NCBI GenBank assembly: GCA_016293435.1
Contig: JAEDEG010000064.1
Span: 1-14,650, forward strand
DNA from: Clostridia bacterium
GTDB taxonomy: Bacteria; Bacillota; Clostridia; UMGS1810
Length of the DNA stretch: 14,650 bases
Direction of reading: 5' to 3'
Position numbers and translations under genes: made by a program. Positions 1-8,300 of this stretch are shown here, one piece after another. The stretch's first letter is position 1; each line of letters starts with the position of its first letter. A model generated the notes under the pieces. That model was not told the DNA's origin. It saw only the letters and a program-made list of their open reading frames with translations, and did no database searches.

Positions 1-350
1 AGAGCAGCCTTAGCTTTTTCTACAAGCTGTGTGAAAGCTGCAGGATCTGCGATAGCAATTTCGGAAAGCATCTTTCGATTGATGTCTACTCCGGCCTTTT
101 TGAGACCGTTCATAAACTGAGAATAGTTGATTCCGTTAAGCTTTGCAGCTGCGCTGATTCTGGTAATCCAGAGTCTTCTGAAATCTCTCTTTCTCTGCTT
201 TCTGCCAATGTATGCGTAAACAAGTGATTTCATTACTGCCTGTTTCGCAGTTCTGAAAAGCTTACTTTTTGCGCCTCTATATCCTTTTGCAAGTTTTAAA
301 ACTCTTTTACGTCTTTTTCTTGTAGCCATAGCGCCTTTTACTCTAGCCAT
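1..350 (-). CDS. rplT: 50S ribosomal protein L20 (3' end cut by window edge)
   Basis: Ribosomal protein L20 binds 23S rRNA early in assembly of the large subunit. In Firmicutes it also represses its own operon by binding the infC leader. The frame opens at the ATG at 348-350 with MARVKGAMATRKRRKR and is rich in Lys/Arg, including the typical segments KLAKGYRGAKSKLF and YIGRKQRKRDFRRLWI. It runs open to position 1, where the sequence reads ..VEKAKAAL, so only the last residue or so and the stop codon are missing (about 117 residues, normal for L20). A GGGAGGCG ribosome binding site lies 7 nt upstream of the ATG. The gene follows rpmI by 21 nt and is the last visible gene of the infC-rpmI-rplT operon. 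The identification is secure. Confidence 0.96.
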   Translation of the reverse strand, partial: MARVKGAMATRKRRKRVLKLAKGYRGAKSKLFRTAKQAVMKSLVYAYIGRKQRKRDFRRLWITRISAAAKLNGINYSQFMNGLKKAGVDINRKMLSEIAIADPAAFTQLVEKAKAA

Positions 351-371
351 TCTAAAACGCCTCCCTCTATA

Positions 372-569
372 TTATTTATACAAAATCAGTCTCTTGATTG
401 TAGCAGCATTTGCTTTAGCTGCATATGTGTGCTTTCTGAGAGCTCTCTTTCTTTTAGTAGATTTCTTTGTGAGTATGTGTCTTCTGAAAGCTTGGTTTTT
501 CTTTACCTTTCCGTTTTTGGTAAGACCGAATCTCTTTGCCGCGCCTCTGTGAGTTTTGATTTTAGGCAT
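372..569 (-). CDS. rpmI: 50S ribosomal protein L35
   Basis: L35 is a small, very basic protein of the large ribosomal subunit. The 65-residue product has the usual family length and opens with MPKIKTHRGAAKRF, the family signature, followed by KRKRALRKHTYAAKA. The ATG is preceded by a GGAAGGAG ribosome binding site. It sits between infC (41-nt gap) and rplT (21-nt gap), the standard order in most bacteria, so the three genes are almost certainly one transcript under the leader upstream of infC. No oddities are seen. Confidence 0.97.
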   Translation of the reverse strand: MPKIKTHRGAAKRFGLTKNGKVKKNQAFRRHILTKKSTKRKRALRKHTYAAKANAATIKRLILYK

Positions 570-610
570 TCTCTTACACTCCTTCCGATATACTTTGGAT
601 ATTATGTTTC

Positions 611-1120
611 TTATTTCGGTGATATTGTCATTGTCATGTTTCTGCCTTCGAGCTTTGCGCTCTTTTCAACTGAACCAACCTCGGAGACTGCCTGCGCAAA
701 TTTTGCAAGTAGGTCATTGCCGAGCTGAGTGTGATGAAGCTCTCTGCCTCTGAAGCGAACAGTGATTTTAACTTTGTCACCTGCACTCAAAAACTTTTTG
801 GTATGATTAACCTTGGTATCAAAATCGTGTACATCAATTGAAGGACTCATTTTTATTTCCTTAATGCTGACAATCTTTTGATTTTTCTTGGCCTCTTTTT
901 CTCTTTTTGCCATTTCAAAGCGATACTTGCCGTAGTCCATTATTTTGCAAACGGGTGGCTTGGCCTGTGGGGCAATCTTTACCAGATCCATCCCTTTGTC
1001 CTCTGCTTTTTTCATGGCAACATCAATTGAAACGATATCAAGCTGAGTACCGTCAGAATCGATTAACCTTACCTCTTTGTCTCTGATTTCTTCATTAATC
1101 AACAAGTCTTTGTTACTGAT
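611..1120 (-). CDS. infC: Translation initiation factor IF-3, probable AUC start
   Basis: IF3 binds the 30S subunit, prevents premature joining of 50S, and checks the start codon and initiator tRNA. Recognisable family segments are LINEEIRDKEVRLI at the N-terminus, PPVCKIMDYGKYRFE at the domain boundary, and the C-domain KEIKMSPSIDVHDFDTK and ITVRFRGRE. I place the start at the AUC at 1118-1120 (fMet-SNKDLLINEE, 169 residues). The only strong ribosome binding site, GGAGGTG at 1128-1134, is 7 nt upstream of it, which is ideal spacing. The next candidate, a TTG at 1103-1105, is 22 nt away. Rare AUU/AUC starts on infC are known in other bacteria and allow IF3 to repress its own synthesis by rejecting the codon. 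The gene leads the infC-rpmI-rplT operon. Confidence 0.93.
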   Translation of the reverse strand: MSNKDLLINEEIRDKEVRLIDSDGTQLDIVSIDVAMKKAEDKGMDLVKIAPQAKPPVCKIMDYGKYRFEMAKREKEAKKNQKIVSIKEIKMSPSIDVHDFDTKVNHTKKFLSAGDKVKITVRFRGRELHHTQLGNDLLAKFAQAVSEVGSVEKSAKLEGRNMTMTISPK

Positions 1121-1287
1121 GACAAAACACCTCCATAAACTGAATAAGCAAAAGCGACTGCAGATTTCGCGCCGAATACATTAAAAAAAGTGGGCAAAAT
1201 CCACCCACTTATACAAACAAGATAAGTATTAACCCTACAAGTACCTTTAAACCGTAAGGTGAGAGGTGGACCTCTGCTTTGCTTTTC
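1121..1287 (-). promoter_or_regulatory. infC operon leader, L20-type transcription attenuator
   Basis: This is about 165 nt of untranslated leader between the infC promoter and the infC start. Read on the minus strand it contains, in order: an AGAGGT-CC-ACCTCT inverted repeat (1262-1275); an ACCTT/AAGGT pairing just after it; a hairpin with perfect ACTTAT/ATAAGT arms (1207-1212 and 1222-1227); and an intrinsic terminator (1183-1210). The 3' arm of the ACTTAT/ATAAGT hairpin overlaps the 5' arm of the terminator (shared bases 1207-1210). The two cannot form together, which is the classic antiterminator/terminator arrangement. In B. subtilis this operon is controlled by L20 binding the leader and causing premature termination. 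The position and architecture fit that mechanism, but membership in the known L20-leader RNA family is inferred, not tested. Confidence 0.7.
1183..1210 (-). terminator. Attenuator terminator in the infC leader
   Basis: On the minus strand the arms AAGTGGG (1204-1210) and CCCACTT (1188-1194) form a 7-bp stem with a 9-nt loop, running straight into seven T residues (1189-1183). This is a standard Rho-independent terminator. It lies about 60 nt upstream of the infC ribosome binding site, with no gene between it and the promoter, so it should act as an attenuator and not as an end-of-operon stop. Confidence 0.85.
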
Positions 1288-1293
1288 TATGTT

Positions 1294-1322
1294 ATTATAG
1301 CATTAAAACCTGTTGTTGTCAA
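1294..1322 (-). promoter_or_regulatory. infC operon promoter, full consensus sigma-A
   Basis: On the minus strand a perfect -35 TTGACA (1317-1322) and a perfect -10 TATAAT (1294-1299) are separated by exactly 17 nt. The predicted transcription start is near 1287, giving a leader of about 165 nt. A fully consensus promoter suits a ribosomal protein operon whose output is then limited by attenuation. Confidence 0.88.
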
Positions 1323-1372
1323 TATAAATTTTTACAAAATTATATAAATTATATAATTTGTTATTGTTTGCA

Positions 1373-1401
1373 TTGACAAGCCTAAATATATTTAATATAA
1401 C
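1373..1401 (+). promoter_or_regulatory. Orphan plus-strand sigma-A type promoter
   Basis: On the plus strand a perfect -35 TTGACA (1373-1378) and a -10 TATAAC (1396-1401, five of six consensus) are separated by 17 nt. It points away from infC and toward the 3' end of rpoC, where no plus-strand protein gene is visible. It is divergent from the infC promoter, with about 50 bp between the two -35 boxes. A chance match in this AT-rich stretch is possible, but the combination of perfect -35, good -10 and optimal spacing is uncommon. Confidence 0.55.
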
Positions 1402-1407
1402 GTAGAT

Positions 1408-1570
1408 GATCTTAATAAAGTTGAGAATGTTACTGTCAATTTATCGGAAATTTAGGACATGATGAACGCTTGCGTACTCATGACGGTCATGTGTAAAGAA
1501 TATTTTTCGGAATAATTTTTAAATAAAAAACAAAGCCTTTGACATTAATCTGCCAAAAGCTTTGTTTTTT
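1408..1570 (+). ncRNA. Candidate small RNA in the infC-rpoC intergenic region
   Basis: A transcript starting at the plus-strand promoter would begin near 1408 and end about 160 nt later at the bidirectional hairpin at 1525-1570, which has a T-rich tail on this strand too. Inside are an imperfect palindrome at 1476-1494 (CATGAC-G-GTCATG core), an upstream CATGA that could pair instead with TCATG at 1478-1482, and an ACGC/GCGT mini-hairpin. The only reading frames are very short. One of 18 codons (1459-1515) starts with two ATGs behind a weak AGG and is not convincing. It matches no RNA family I recognise. The call rests only on promoter plus terminator geometry. Confidence 0.35.
1525..1570. 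terminator. Bidirectional intrinsic terminator after rpoC
   Basis: Perfect 12-bp arms AAAAAACAAAGC (1525-1536) and GCTTTGTTTTTT (1559-1570) extend inward after one mismatch by four more pairs. Runs of A and T flank both sides, so the hairpin has a U-tail when read on either strand. On the minus strand it begins 3 nt after the rpoC stop codon and must be the end of the rpoBC transcript. On the plus strand it would end the candidate RNA above. Confidence 0.85.
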
Positions 1571-1573
1571 ATT

Positions 1574-4500
1574 TTATTTTGTATCCATATAATCGTCAGC
1601 GTGAATGATAGGTGTAACCACCTCAACATTCTGATACACGGGAAGTCCCGTACCGGCAGGGATAAGCTTACCGATAATAACATTTTCTTTAAGACCGATA
1701 AGGGGATCCTTTTTACCCTTGATAGCTGCATCTGTAAGAACTCTTGTTGTTTCCTGGAAAGAAGCTGCAGAGAGGAACGAATCGGTGGCTAGTGCTGTCT
1801 TGGTAATACCGAGAAGCATAGGCTTGCACGAGGGCTTGCAAAGACCCTGAACCTCCATTGTGTCACAAACACGCTCAAACTCACTGCGGTCAACCATTGA
1901 ACCTACAAGCAGGTTACTGTCGCCGGGATCTTCAATCTTAACCTTGCGAATCATCTGTCTTACGATAACCTCAATATGCTTGTCATTGATATCAATACCC
2001 TGTAGGCGGTACACTCTCTGCACCTCTCTGGTGAGATAATCGGTAACAGCAGTGAGACCTGCCTGATCAGAAATTTTGCCCTTGATAGCAAGGAGATCCT
2101 GAGGATAAATTGAACCCTCGGTAATCTCATCACCGGCTTGTATCTCCTGACCGTCGGTAACCTTGAGCCTGGAACCGTAAGGAATGAGATAATTATATGC
2201 TATGCCGTCAGCATCAGTAATAACAACCTCTCTTTTTTTGTTGCTTTCTTCAATCTTAACAGTACCGCCTTCGGTAGCAAGAATTGCAACACCCTTGGGC
2301 TTGCGGGCTTCAAAAAGCTCTTCAACTCTGGGTAGACCCTGAGTGATATCGTCACCGGCAACACCGCCTGTGTGGAAGGTTCTCATTGTAAGCTGTGTAC
2401 CGGGTTCACCGATGGACTGTGCGGCAATAATACCAACTGCTTCACCCGCATTAACAAGCTCTGCCGTAGACAGGTTGGAGCCATAGCACTTTGCACACAC
2501 ACCGATACGTGCCTTACATGTAAGAATACTTCTTATTTCTACTTCTTCTATGCCGGCATCGCAGATTTTCTTTGCAATATCTTCGTTGATGAGGCTGTCT
2601 GCCTTGACAATAACTTCACCGGTTGCAGGATCCACAACGTCACGAACAGCTACTCTGCCGTTGAGCCTGTCTTTGAGACCTTCGATAACCTCGTTGCCGT
2701 CGGTGATTGCCTTTACAACAACACCCGACTCTATGCCGCAATCATCCTCACGAATGATAACATCCTGAGATACGTCGACAAGTCTTCTGGTGAGATAACC
2801 CGAATCGGCTGTACGAAGCGCTGTATCGGCAAGACCCTTACGTGCACCGTGGGTTGAAATGAAGTATTCCAAAACATTCAGACCTTCGCGGAAGTTAGCC
2901 TTGATAGGAATTTCTATCGCACGGCCTGAGGTATCTGCCATAAGGCCACGCATACCTGCAAGCTGCTTGATCTGGTCTTTACTACCACGGGCACCGGAGG
3001 TAGCCATCATATATATAGGATTATACTGGTCAAGATTGTCGATAAGGTCGTTTGAAATATCGTCAACTGCTTCGTTCCATGAGGCAATAACCTTGTTGTA
3101 TCTTTCTTCATCACTGATAAGACCTCTCTTATACTGCTTTGTAATCTTATCAACCTTTGCCTGAGCAGAATCGAGATGATCGTTTTTGGTTTCGGGTATG
3201 ATGATATCAGACACACTGATTGTGAGAGCACCTCTGGTTGAATATTTGTAGCCGAGAGCCTTGATATGGTCAAGCACGCCTGCAGTAACGGTAGTGCCGT
3301 GTTCCTTGATACAGTAGTCAAAAATCTTACCGAGGCCTTTTTTGTCGGCAACAAAGTGCATGCCTATTTCGAGAGTAAGAGGACCTTCGACCGATCTGTC
3401 AACAAGACCTATATCCTGAGGAATATTTTCGTTGAAGATAATCTTACCGCAGGTTGCATCAATAATACCCGACACGGTTTCACCGTCTACAATCTTGGTG
3501 TTTACAACCTTTATGGGAGCATGAAGCCCTACAGCACCGCTGTCGTATGCCATGAGAACCTCGTCAAAGCTCGAAAATGCCTTGCCTTCGCCAACCTCAC
3601 CGGCAAAGCAGCCTTCTTCTGTGAAGGTAGCAGCTCTTTTGCCCTCGGCTTCGAGCTTAATGTTCATCCAATAAAGACCCTCGCCTTTGGTAATTGCCTT
3701 TTTGTTATTTACATTGAATTCCTGATTAGAAAGGTAACAAACTATGTCGCCTTCTTCAAAGCCGGTATCACCCGGATCGAGAATTTTAACCTCTTTAGGC
3801 TTGATGATGGTAAGGTAATAACTGCCGAGAACCATATCCTGGGTAGGTACGGTTACGGGTTTACCGTCTTGAGGCTTAAGAAGGTTGTTTGCAGAAAGCA
3901 TGAGGAATCTTGCCTCTGCCTGAGCTTCAGGTGAAAGGGGAACGTGGACAGCCATCTGGTCACCGTCGAAGTCTGCATTAAACGCTGTACATACAAGGGG
4001 ATGAAGCTTGATGGCTCTGCCCTCTACGAGCACAGGCTCAAATGCCTGAATACCAAGACGGTGAAGCGTGGGGGCACGGTTAAGAAATACGGGGTGCTCT
4101 TTGATTACATCCTCGAGCATATCCCATACCTCGGGTTTTACTCTTTCAACCATACGCTTTGCACTCTTTATATTGTGGCACAAGCCGTCTTCAACAAGCT
4201 TTTTCATTACAAAAGGCTTGAAGAGCTCAAGTGCCATCTCTTTTGGCAAACCGCACTGATATATTTTGAGATTAGGACCTACAACGATAACGGAACGGCC
4301 TGAGTAGTCAACACGCTTACCGAGAAGGTTTTGACGGAAACGACCCTGCTTGCCCTTTAGCATATCCGAAAGTGACTTTAAAGGACGGTTGCCGGGACCT
4401 GTAACCGGGCGGCCTCTTCTGCCGTTGTCTATCAGAGCATCTACTGCCTCCTGGAGCATTCTCTTTTCGTTGCGGACTATGATATCGGGAGCTTCGAGCT

Positions 4501-5320
4501 CCAAAAGTCTTTTGAGACGGTTGTTTCTGTTGATTACTCTTCTGTACAGATCGTTGAGATCGGAGGTGGCAAATCTGCCGCCGTCAAGCTGAACCATAGG
4601 TCTGATTTCGGGCGGGATTACGGGTACAACATCCATAATCATCCATTCGGGCTTGTTGCCCGAAAGTCTGAAAGCCTCTACAACCTCAAGTCTCTTGGCA
4701 ATACGGATTTTCTTTTGACCCTGAGATGCTTCGAGCTCTCCTTTGAGCTCGTTTGAAAGCTTGTCAAGATCGATGGCCGAAAGAAGCTCTTTAACAGCCT
4801 CTGCACCCATACCTGCCTTAAATCCGCCTTTGCCGTATTTTTCGGTATAATCTCTAAATTCTTTTTCGGTAAGGGTTTGTTTTTCTTCAAGATCGGTCTT
4901 TCCGGGATCAATTACAACATATGCTGCAAAATATAAGATTCTCTCAAGTATTCGGGGTGACATATCAAGGATAAGACCCATACGGCTGGGAATACCCTTA
5001 AAATACCAAATATGAGATACCGGAGCTGCAAGCTCAATATGACCCATGCGCTCTCTGCGGACCTTGGAGCGAGTAACCTCAACTCCGCATCGGTCGCAGA
5101 CAATGCCTTTATATCGGATTCTTTTGTATTTACCGCAGTAACATTCCCAGTCCTTTTGAGGTCCGAATATCTTTTCACAAAACAGACCGTCACGTTCGGG
5201 CTTTAATGTTCTGTAGTTTATAGTTTCCGGCTTTTTTACTTCGCCGTGTGACCATTCCCTGATTTTTTCGGGAGAAGCCAAACCAATTTTTATAGATTCA
5301 AAATCATTAAATGCTGACAT
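1574..5320 (-). CDS. rpoC: DNA-directed RNA polymerase subunit beta'
   Basis: Beta' forms one side of the RNA polymerase cleft and carries the catalytic Mg2+ site. The 1248-residue product has the first zinc site at Cys60, Cys62, Cys75 and Cys78, the catalytic NADFDGDQMAVH at 448-459 (Asp450, Asp452, Asp454), the bridge helix around 811-852, the second zinc site at Cys861, Cys935, Cys942 and Cys945, and the trigger loop around 955-1000 (GIIAAQSIGEPGTQLTMRTF). The long trigger-loop insertion of enterobacteria is absent, as expected for Firmicutes. The start is the ATG at 5318-5320, with an AAAGGAGA ribosome binding site placed just past the rpoB stop (15-nt gap), so the two are translated from one mRNA. 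A terminator follows at once, with no downstream rpsL, unlike the common order. Confidence 0.98.
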   Translation of the reverse strand: MSAFNDFESIKIGLASPEKIREWSHGEVKKPETINYRTLKPERDGLFCEKIFGPQKDWECYCGKYKRIRYKGIVCDRCGVEVTRSKVRRERMGHIELAAPVSHIWYFKGIPSRMGLILDMSPRILERILYFAAYVVIDPGKTDLEEKQTLTEKEFRDYTEKYGKGGFKAGMGAEAVKELLSAIDLDKLSNELKGELEASQGQKKIRIAKRLEVVEAFRLSGNKPEWMIMDVVPVIPPEIRPMVQLDGGRFATSDLNDLYRRVINRNNRLKRLLELEAPDIIVRNEKRMLQEAVDALIDNGRRGRPVTGPGNRPLKSLSDMLKGKQGRFRQNLLGKRVDYSGRSVIVVGPNLKIYQCGLPKEMALELFKPFVMKKLVEDGLCHNIKSAKRMVERVKPEVWDMLEDVIKEHPVFLNRAPTLHRLGIQAFEPVLVEGRAIKLHPLVCTAFNADFDGDQMAVHVPLSPEAQAEARFLMLSANNLLKPQDGKPVTVPTQDMVLGSYYLTIIKPKEVKILDPGDTGFEEGDIVCYLSNQEFNVNNKKAITKGEGLYWMNIKLEAEGKRAATFTEEGCFAGEVGEGKAFSSFDEVLMAYDSGAVGLHAPIKVVNTKIVDGETVSGIIDATCGKIIFNENIPQDIGLVDRSVEGPLTLEIGMHFVADKKGLGKIFDYCIKEHGTTVTAGVLDHIKALGYKYSTRGALTISVSDIIIPETKNDHLDSAQAKVDKITKQYKRGLISDEERYNKVIASWNEAVDDISNDLIDNLDQYNPIYMMATSGARGSKDQIKQLAGMRGLMADTSGRAIEIPIKANFREGLNVLEYFISTHGARKGLADTALRTADSGYLTRRLVDVSQDVIIREDDCGIESGVVVKAITDGNEVIEGLKDRLNGRVAVRDVVDPATGEVIVKADSLINEDIAKKICDAGIEEVEIRSILTCKARIGVCAKCYGSNLSTAELVNAGEAVGIIAAQSIGEPGTQLTMRTFHTGGVAGDDITQGLPRVEELFEARKPKGVAILATEGGTVKIEESNKKREVVITDADGIAYNYLIPYGSRLKVTDGQEIQAGDEITEGSIYPQDLLAIKGKISDQAGLTAVTDYLTREVQRVYRLQGIDINDKHIEVIVRQMIRKVKIEDPGDSNLLVGSMVDRSEFERVCDTMEVQGLCKPSCKPMLLGITKTALATDSFLSAASFQETTRVLTDAAIKGKKDPLIGLKENVIIGKLIPAGTGLPVYQNVEVVTPIIHADDYMDTK

Positions 5321-5335
5321 AAGCTATCTCCTTTC

Positions 5336-8300
5336 TTACTGATCACCAAAATCATCATCTATTGTATCAATGGAGCTGTCAATACCATCAATATCATCAA
5401 AATCTACGATAAATTCATCTCCCATGTCAAGCACATCGGGAGCTTCAAGATCATCAAAATCGTCGGTTGCCAAAATGTCTGCAAAGTCGATATCGTCTTC
5501 ATCATCATCGGAAACGGGAGAACCAAAATCCTCCTGCTCTTCCTCAAAATCATCATCCATGTCGATATCATCTGCATCATCATCTGCATCATCTTCATCT
5601 GCATCATCTTCGGCATCAAAGCTATCGTAATAATCGTCTTCGTTGCCTTCGAGATTGAGGCGGAGCTGTGTATCGTCATCGTCATCATCGGATTCTCTGA
5701 TCGGGATAACTTCGTCGTTGGCATCGAGCACCTGAACATCAAGCCCCAAACTCTGAAGTTCTTTGATAAGAACCTTGAAGGATTCGGGAACACCCGGTTT
5801 GGGCACGTTTTCGCCTTTGACAATGGCCTCATAGGTCTTGACACGACCCACAACGTCATCGGACTTGACAGTAAGAATTTCTTGCAGGGTGTATGCAGCA
5901 CCGTATGCTTCCAGCGCCCAAACCTCCATCTCACCGAATCTCTGACCGCCAAACTGAGCTTTACCGCCGAGAGGCTGCTGAGTAACAAGTGAATAAGGGC
6001 CTGTTGAACGGGCATGAATCTTGTCGTCTACAAGGTGATGGAGCTTGAGATAATACATATAACCTACGGTAACCGGGCTGTCAAAGGGCTCGCCGGTACG
6101 TCCGTCATAAAGGATGCTCTTGCCGTCAAGCGACTTGCCTGCAAGCTTGAGCGTTTCAAAAATATCCATCTCGCTTGCACCGTCGAATACCGGTGTGGCA
6201 ATCTTCCAGCCCAAAGCCTTTGCCGCATAGCCAAGGTGCACCTCGAGAACCTGTCCGATATTCATACGGGAGGGTACGCCGAGGGGGTTTAGCACAATCT
6301 GGAGAGGTGTACCGTCGGGAAGGAAGGGCATATCCTCTTCGGGGAGAATACGCGAAATAACACCCTTGTTACCGTGACGACCCGCCATTTTATCTCCAAC
6401 GGAGATTTTTCTCTTCTGGGCAATATAGCAGCGAACAAGCTGATTTACTCCGGGAGGGAGCTCATCGCCGTTTTCGCGGGTAAATATCTTGATATCAACA
6501 ACGATACCCAATTCACCGTGAGGTACACGCAGTGAAGTATCTCTCACATCCCTTGCCTTTTCGCCAAAGATTGCACGCAGAAGTCTTTCTTCTGCCGAAA
6601 GCTCTGTTTCGCCCTTGGGTGTAACCTTGCCCACAAGGATATCCCCTGCTCTGACCTCTGCACCAATGCGTACAATACCTCTTTCGTCGATATCCTTGAG
6701 TGCATCCTCGCCGACATTGGAAATATCGCGGGTGATTTCTTCGGCACCGAGCTTTGTGTCACGAGCTTCACACTCATATTCTTCTATATGGATTGATGTA
6801 AATACATCTTCTTTAACAAGACGTTCGTTAATAAGGATAGCATCCTCGTAGTTATAGCCCTCCCAGGTCATAAATCCGATGAGGATATTTTTGCCCAGAG
6901 AGATTTCACCGTTTGAGGTGGAGGGACCGTCTGCAATGATGTCACCTTTTTTAACTCTTTCGCCGTTTGAAACTATGGGCTTTTGGTTGATGCAGGTGCT
7001 CTGGTTTGAACGGAGGAACTTAATGAATTTGTAGCTTCGCACATTACCGTCATCCTCGCGTACCAAAACCTCGTCGGCACCCACTCTGATTACAACACCG
7101 TCTTCTTTGGCAAGAACACACACACCGGAGTCTCTGGCAGCTTTGTATTCCATGCCGGTACCCACTATTGGTGACTCGGTTTTCAAAAGCGGCACAGCCT
7201 GACGCTGCATGTTGGAGCCCATGAGAGCACGGACAGCATCGTCATTTTCGAGGAAAGGAATCATGGCTGTGGCAACCGATACAATCTGCTTTGGAGACAC
7301 GTCGACATAGTCAACCTTACCGGGATCTACCTCGATAAATTCGTCTCTGTATCTTACAATAACCTTATCGTTTATGAACGAACCGTCTTCTGCAAGCTTT
7401 TCGGATGCGGGGGCAACCATGTAGTTATCTTCTATATCGGCTGTCATGTATGTGATTTCGTCGGTAACCTTGAGGGTTTCTTTGTCAAATCTCCGATATG
7501 GTGCTTCAATAAAGCCGTATTCATTTATTCTTGCATAGCATGCAAGGGAGTTGATAAGACCGATGTTAGGACCTTCGGGGGTTTCTATCGGACACATTCT
7601 TCCGTAGTGAGAATGGTGAACATCGCGCACTTCAAAGCCGGCTCTTTCTCTTGAGAGACCACCCGGTCCGAGAGCCGAAAGCCTACGCTTGTGAGTAAGC
7701 TCGGCAAGGGGGTTGGTCTGATCCATGAACTGTGAAAGCTGTGAAGAACCGAAAAATTCTTTGATAGCAGACACAACGGGTCTTGAATTTATAAGGAGCT
7801 GAGGCGTTACAGCATCGAGATCCTGAATGGTCATTCTTTCTCTTACAACTCTTTCGAGCCTTGAAAGACCTATACGGAACTGATTTTGCAAAAGCTCACC
7901 AACAGCGCGCAAGCGACGGTTACCCAAATGATCAATATCGTCGGTGCAGCCGATTCCGTATACTATGTTGTTGTGGTAGTTGATGGAAGCATAGATATCT
8001 TCGGTAATAATATGCTTGGGAATAAGGTCGTGCATTCTCTCTTTGATGAGCTTTTTGAGCTCCTCGTTATCGTCGGAGGAAGCAAGAATCTCCTTGAGAA
8101 CACTGAATTTAACCTTTTCGTTTATTTCGTATTCGGCTATCATTTCACTAAGCTCGGGAGAGATATGGTCTTTGATGTTTACCATATCATTGGTAAAGAT
8201 TTTGAGCTCCTTATCTTCAACCTTAACCCAAACGGTATTGATGCCCGCTTTTTCTAACAGAGCTGCTTTTTCGGCAGATATGCACTCGCCCGCATCTGCC

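Noticed and set aside
1459..1515. 18-codon plus-strand small ORF in the infC-rpoC gap
   Set aside because: The only upstream signal is an AGG within 2-5 nt of the two ATGs, and the peptide has no recognisable feature. It is mentioned only as part of the candidate RNA.
3266..3934. 222-codon plus-strand frame opposite rpoC
   Set aside because: It is antisense to highly conserved beta' sequence. Long shadow frames are common opposite such genes.
5339..5695. Tandem trinucleotide pattern considered as a microsatellite or CRISPR-like repeat
   Set aside because: It is the in-frame coding sequence of the acidic RpoB tail. The pattern comes from GAT/GAC Asp codons, not from a regular repeat-spacer structure.
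7640..7760. Rifampicin-resistance changes in rpoB
   Set aside because: The residues equivalent to E. coli Asp516, His526 and Ser531 are all wild type, as are the surrounding residues.
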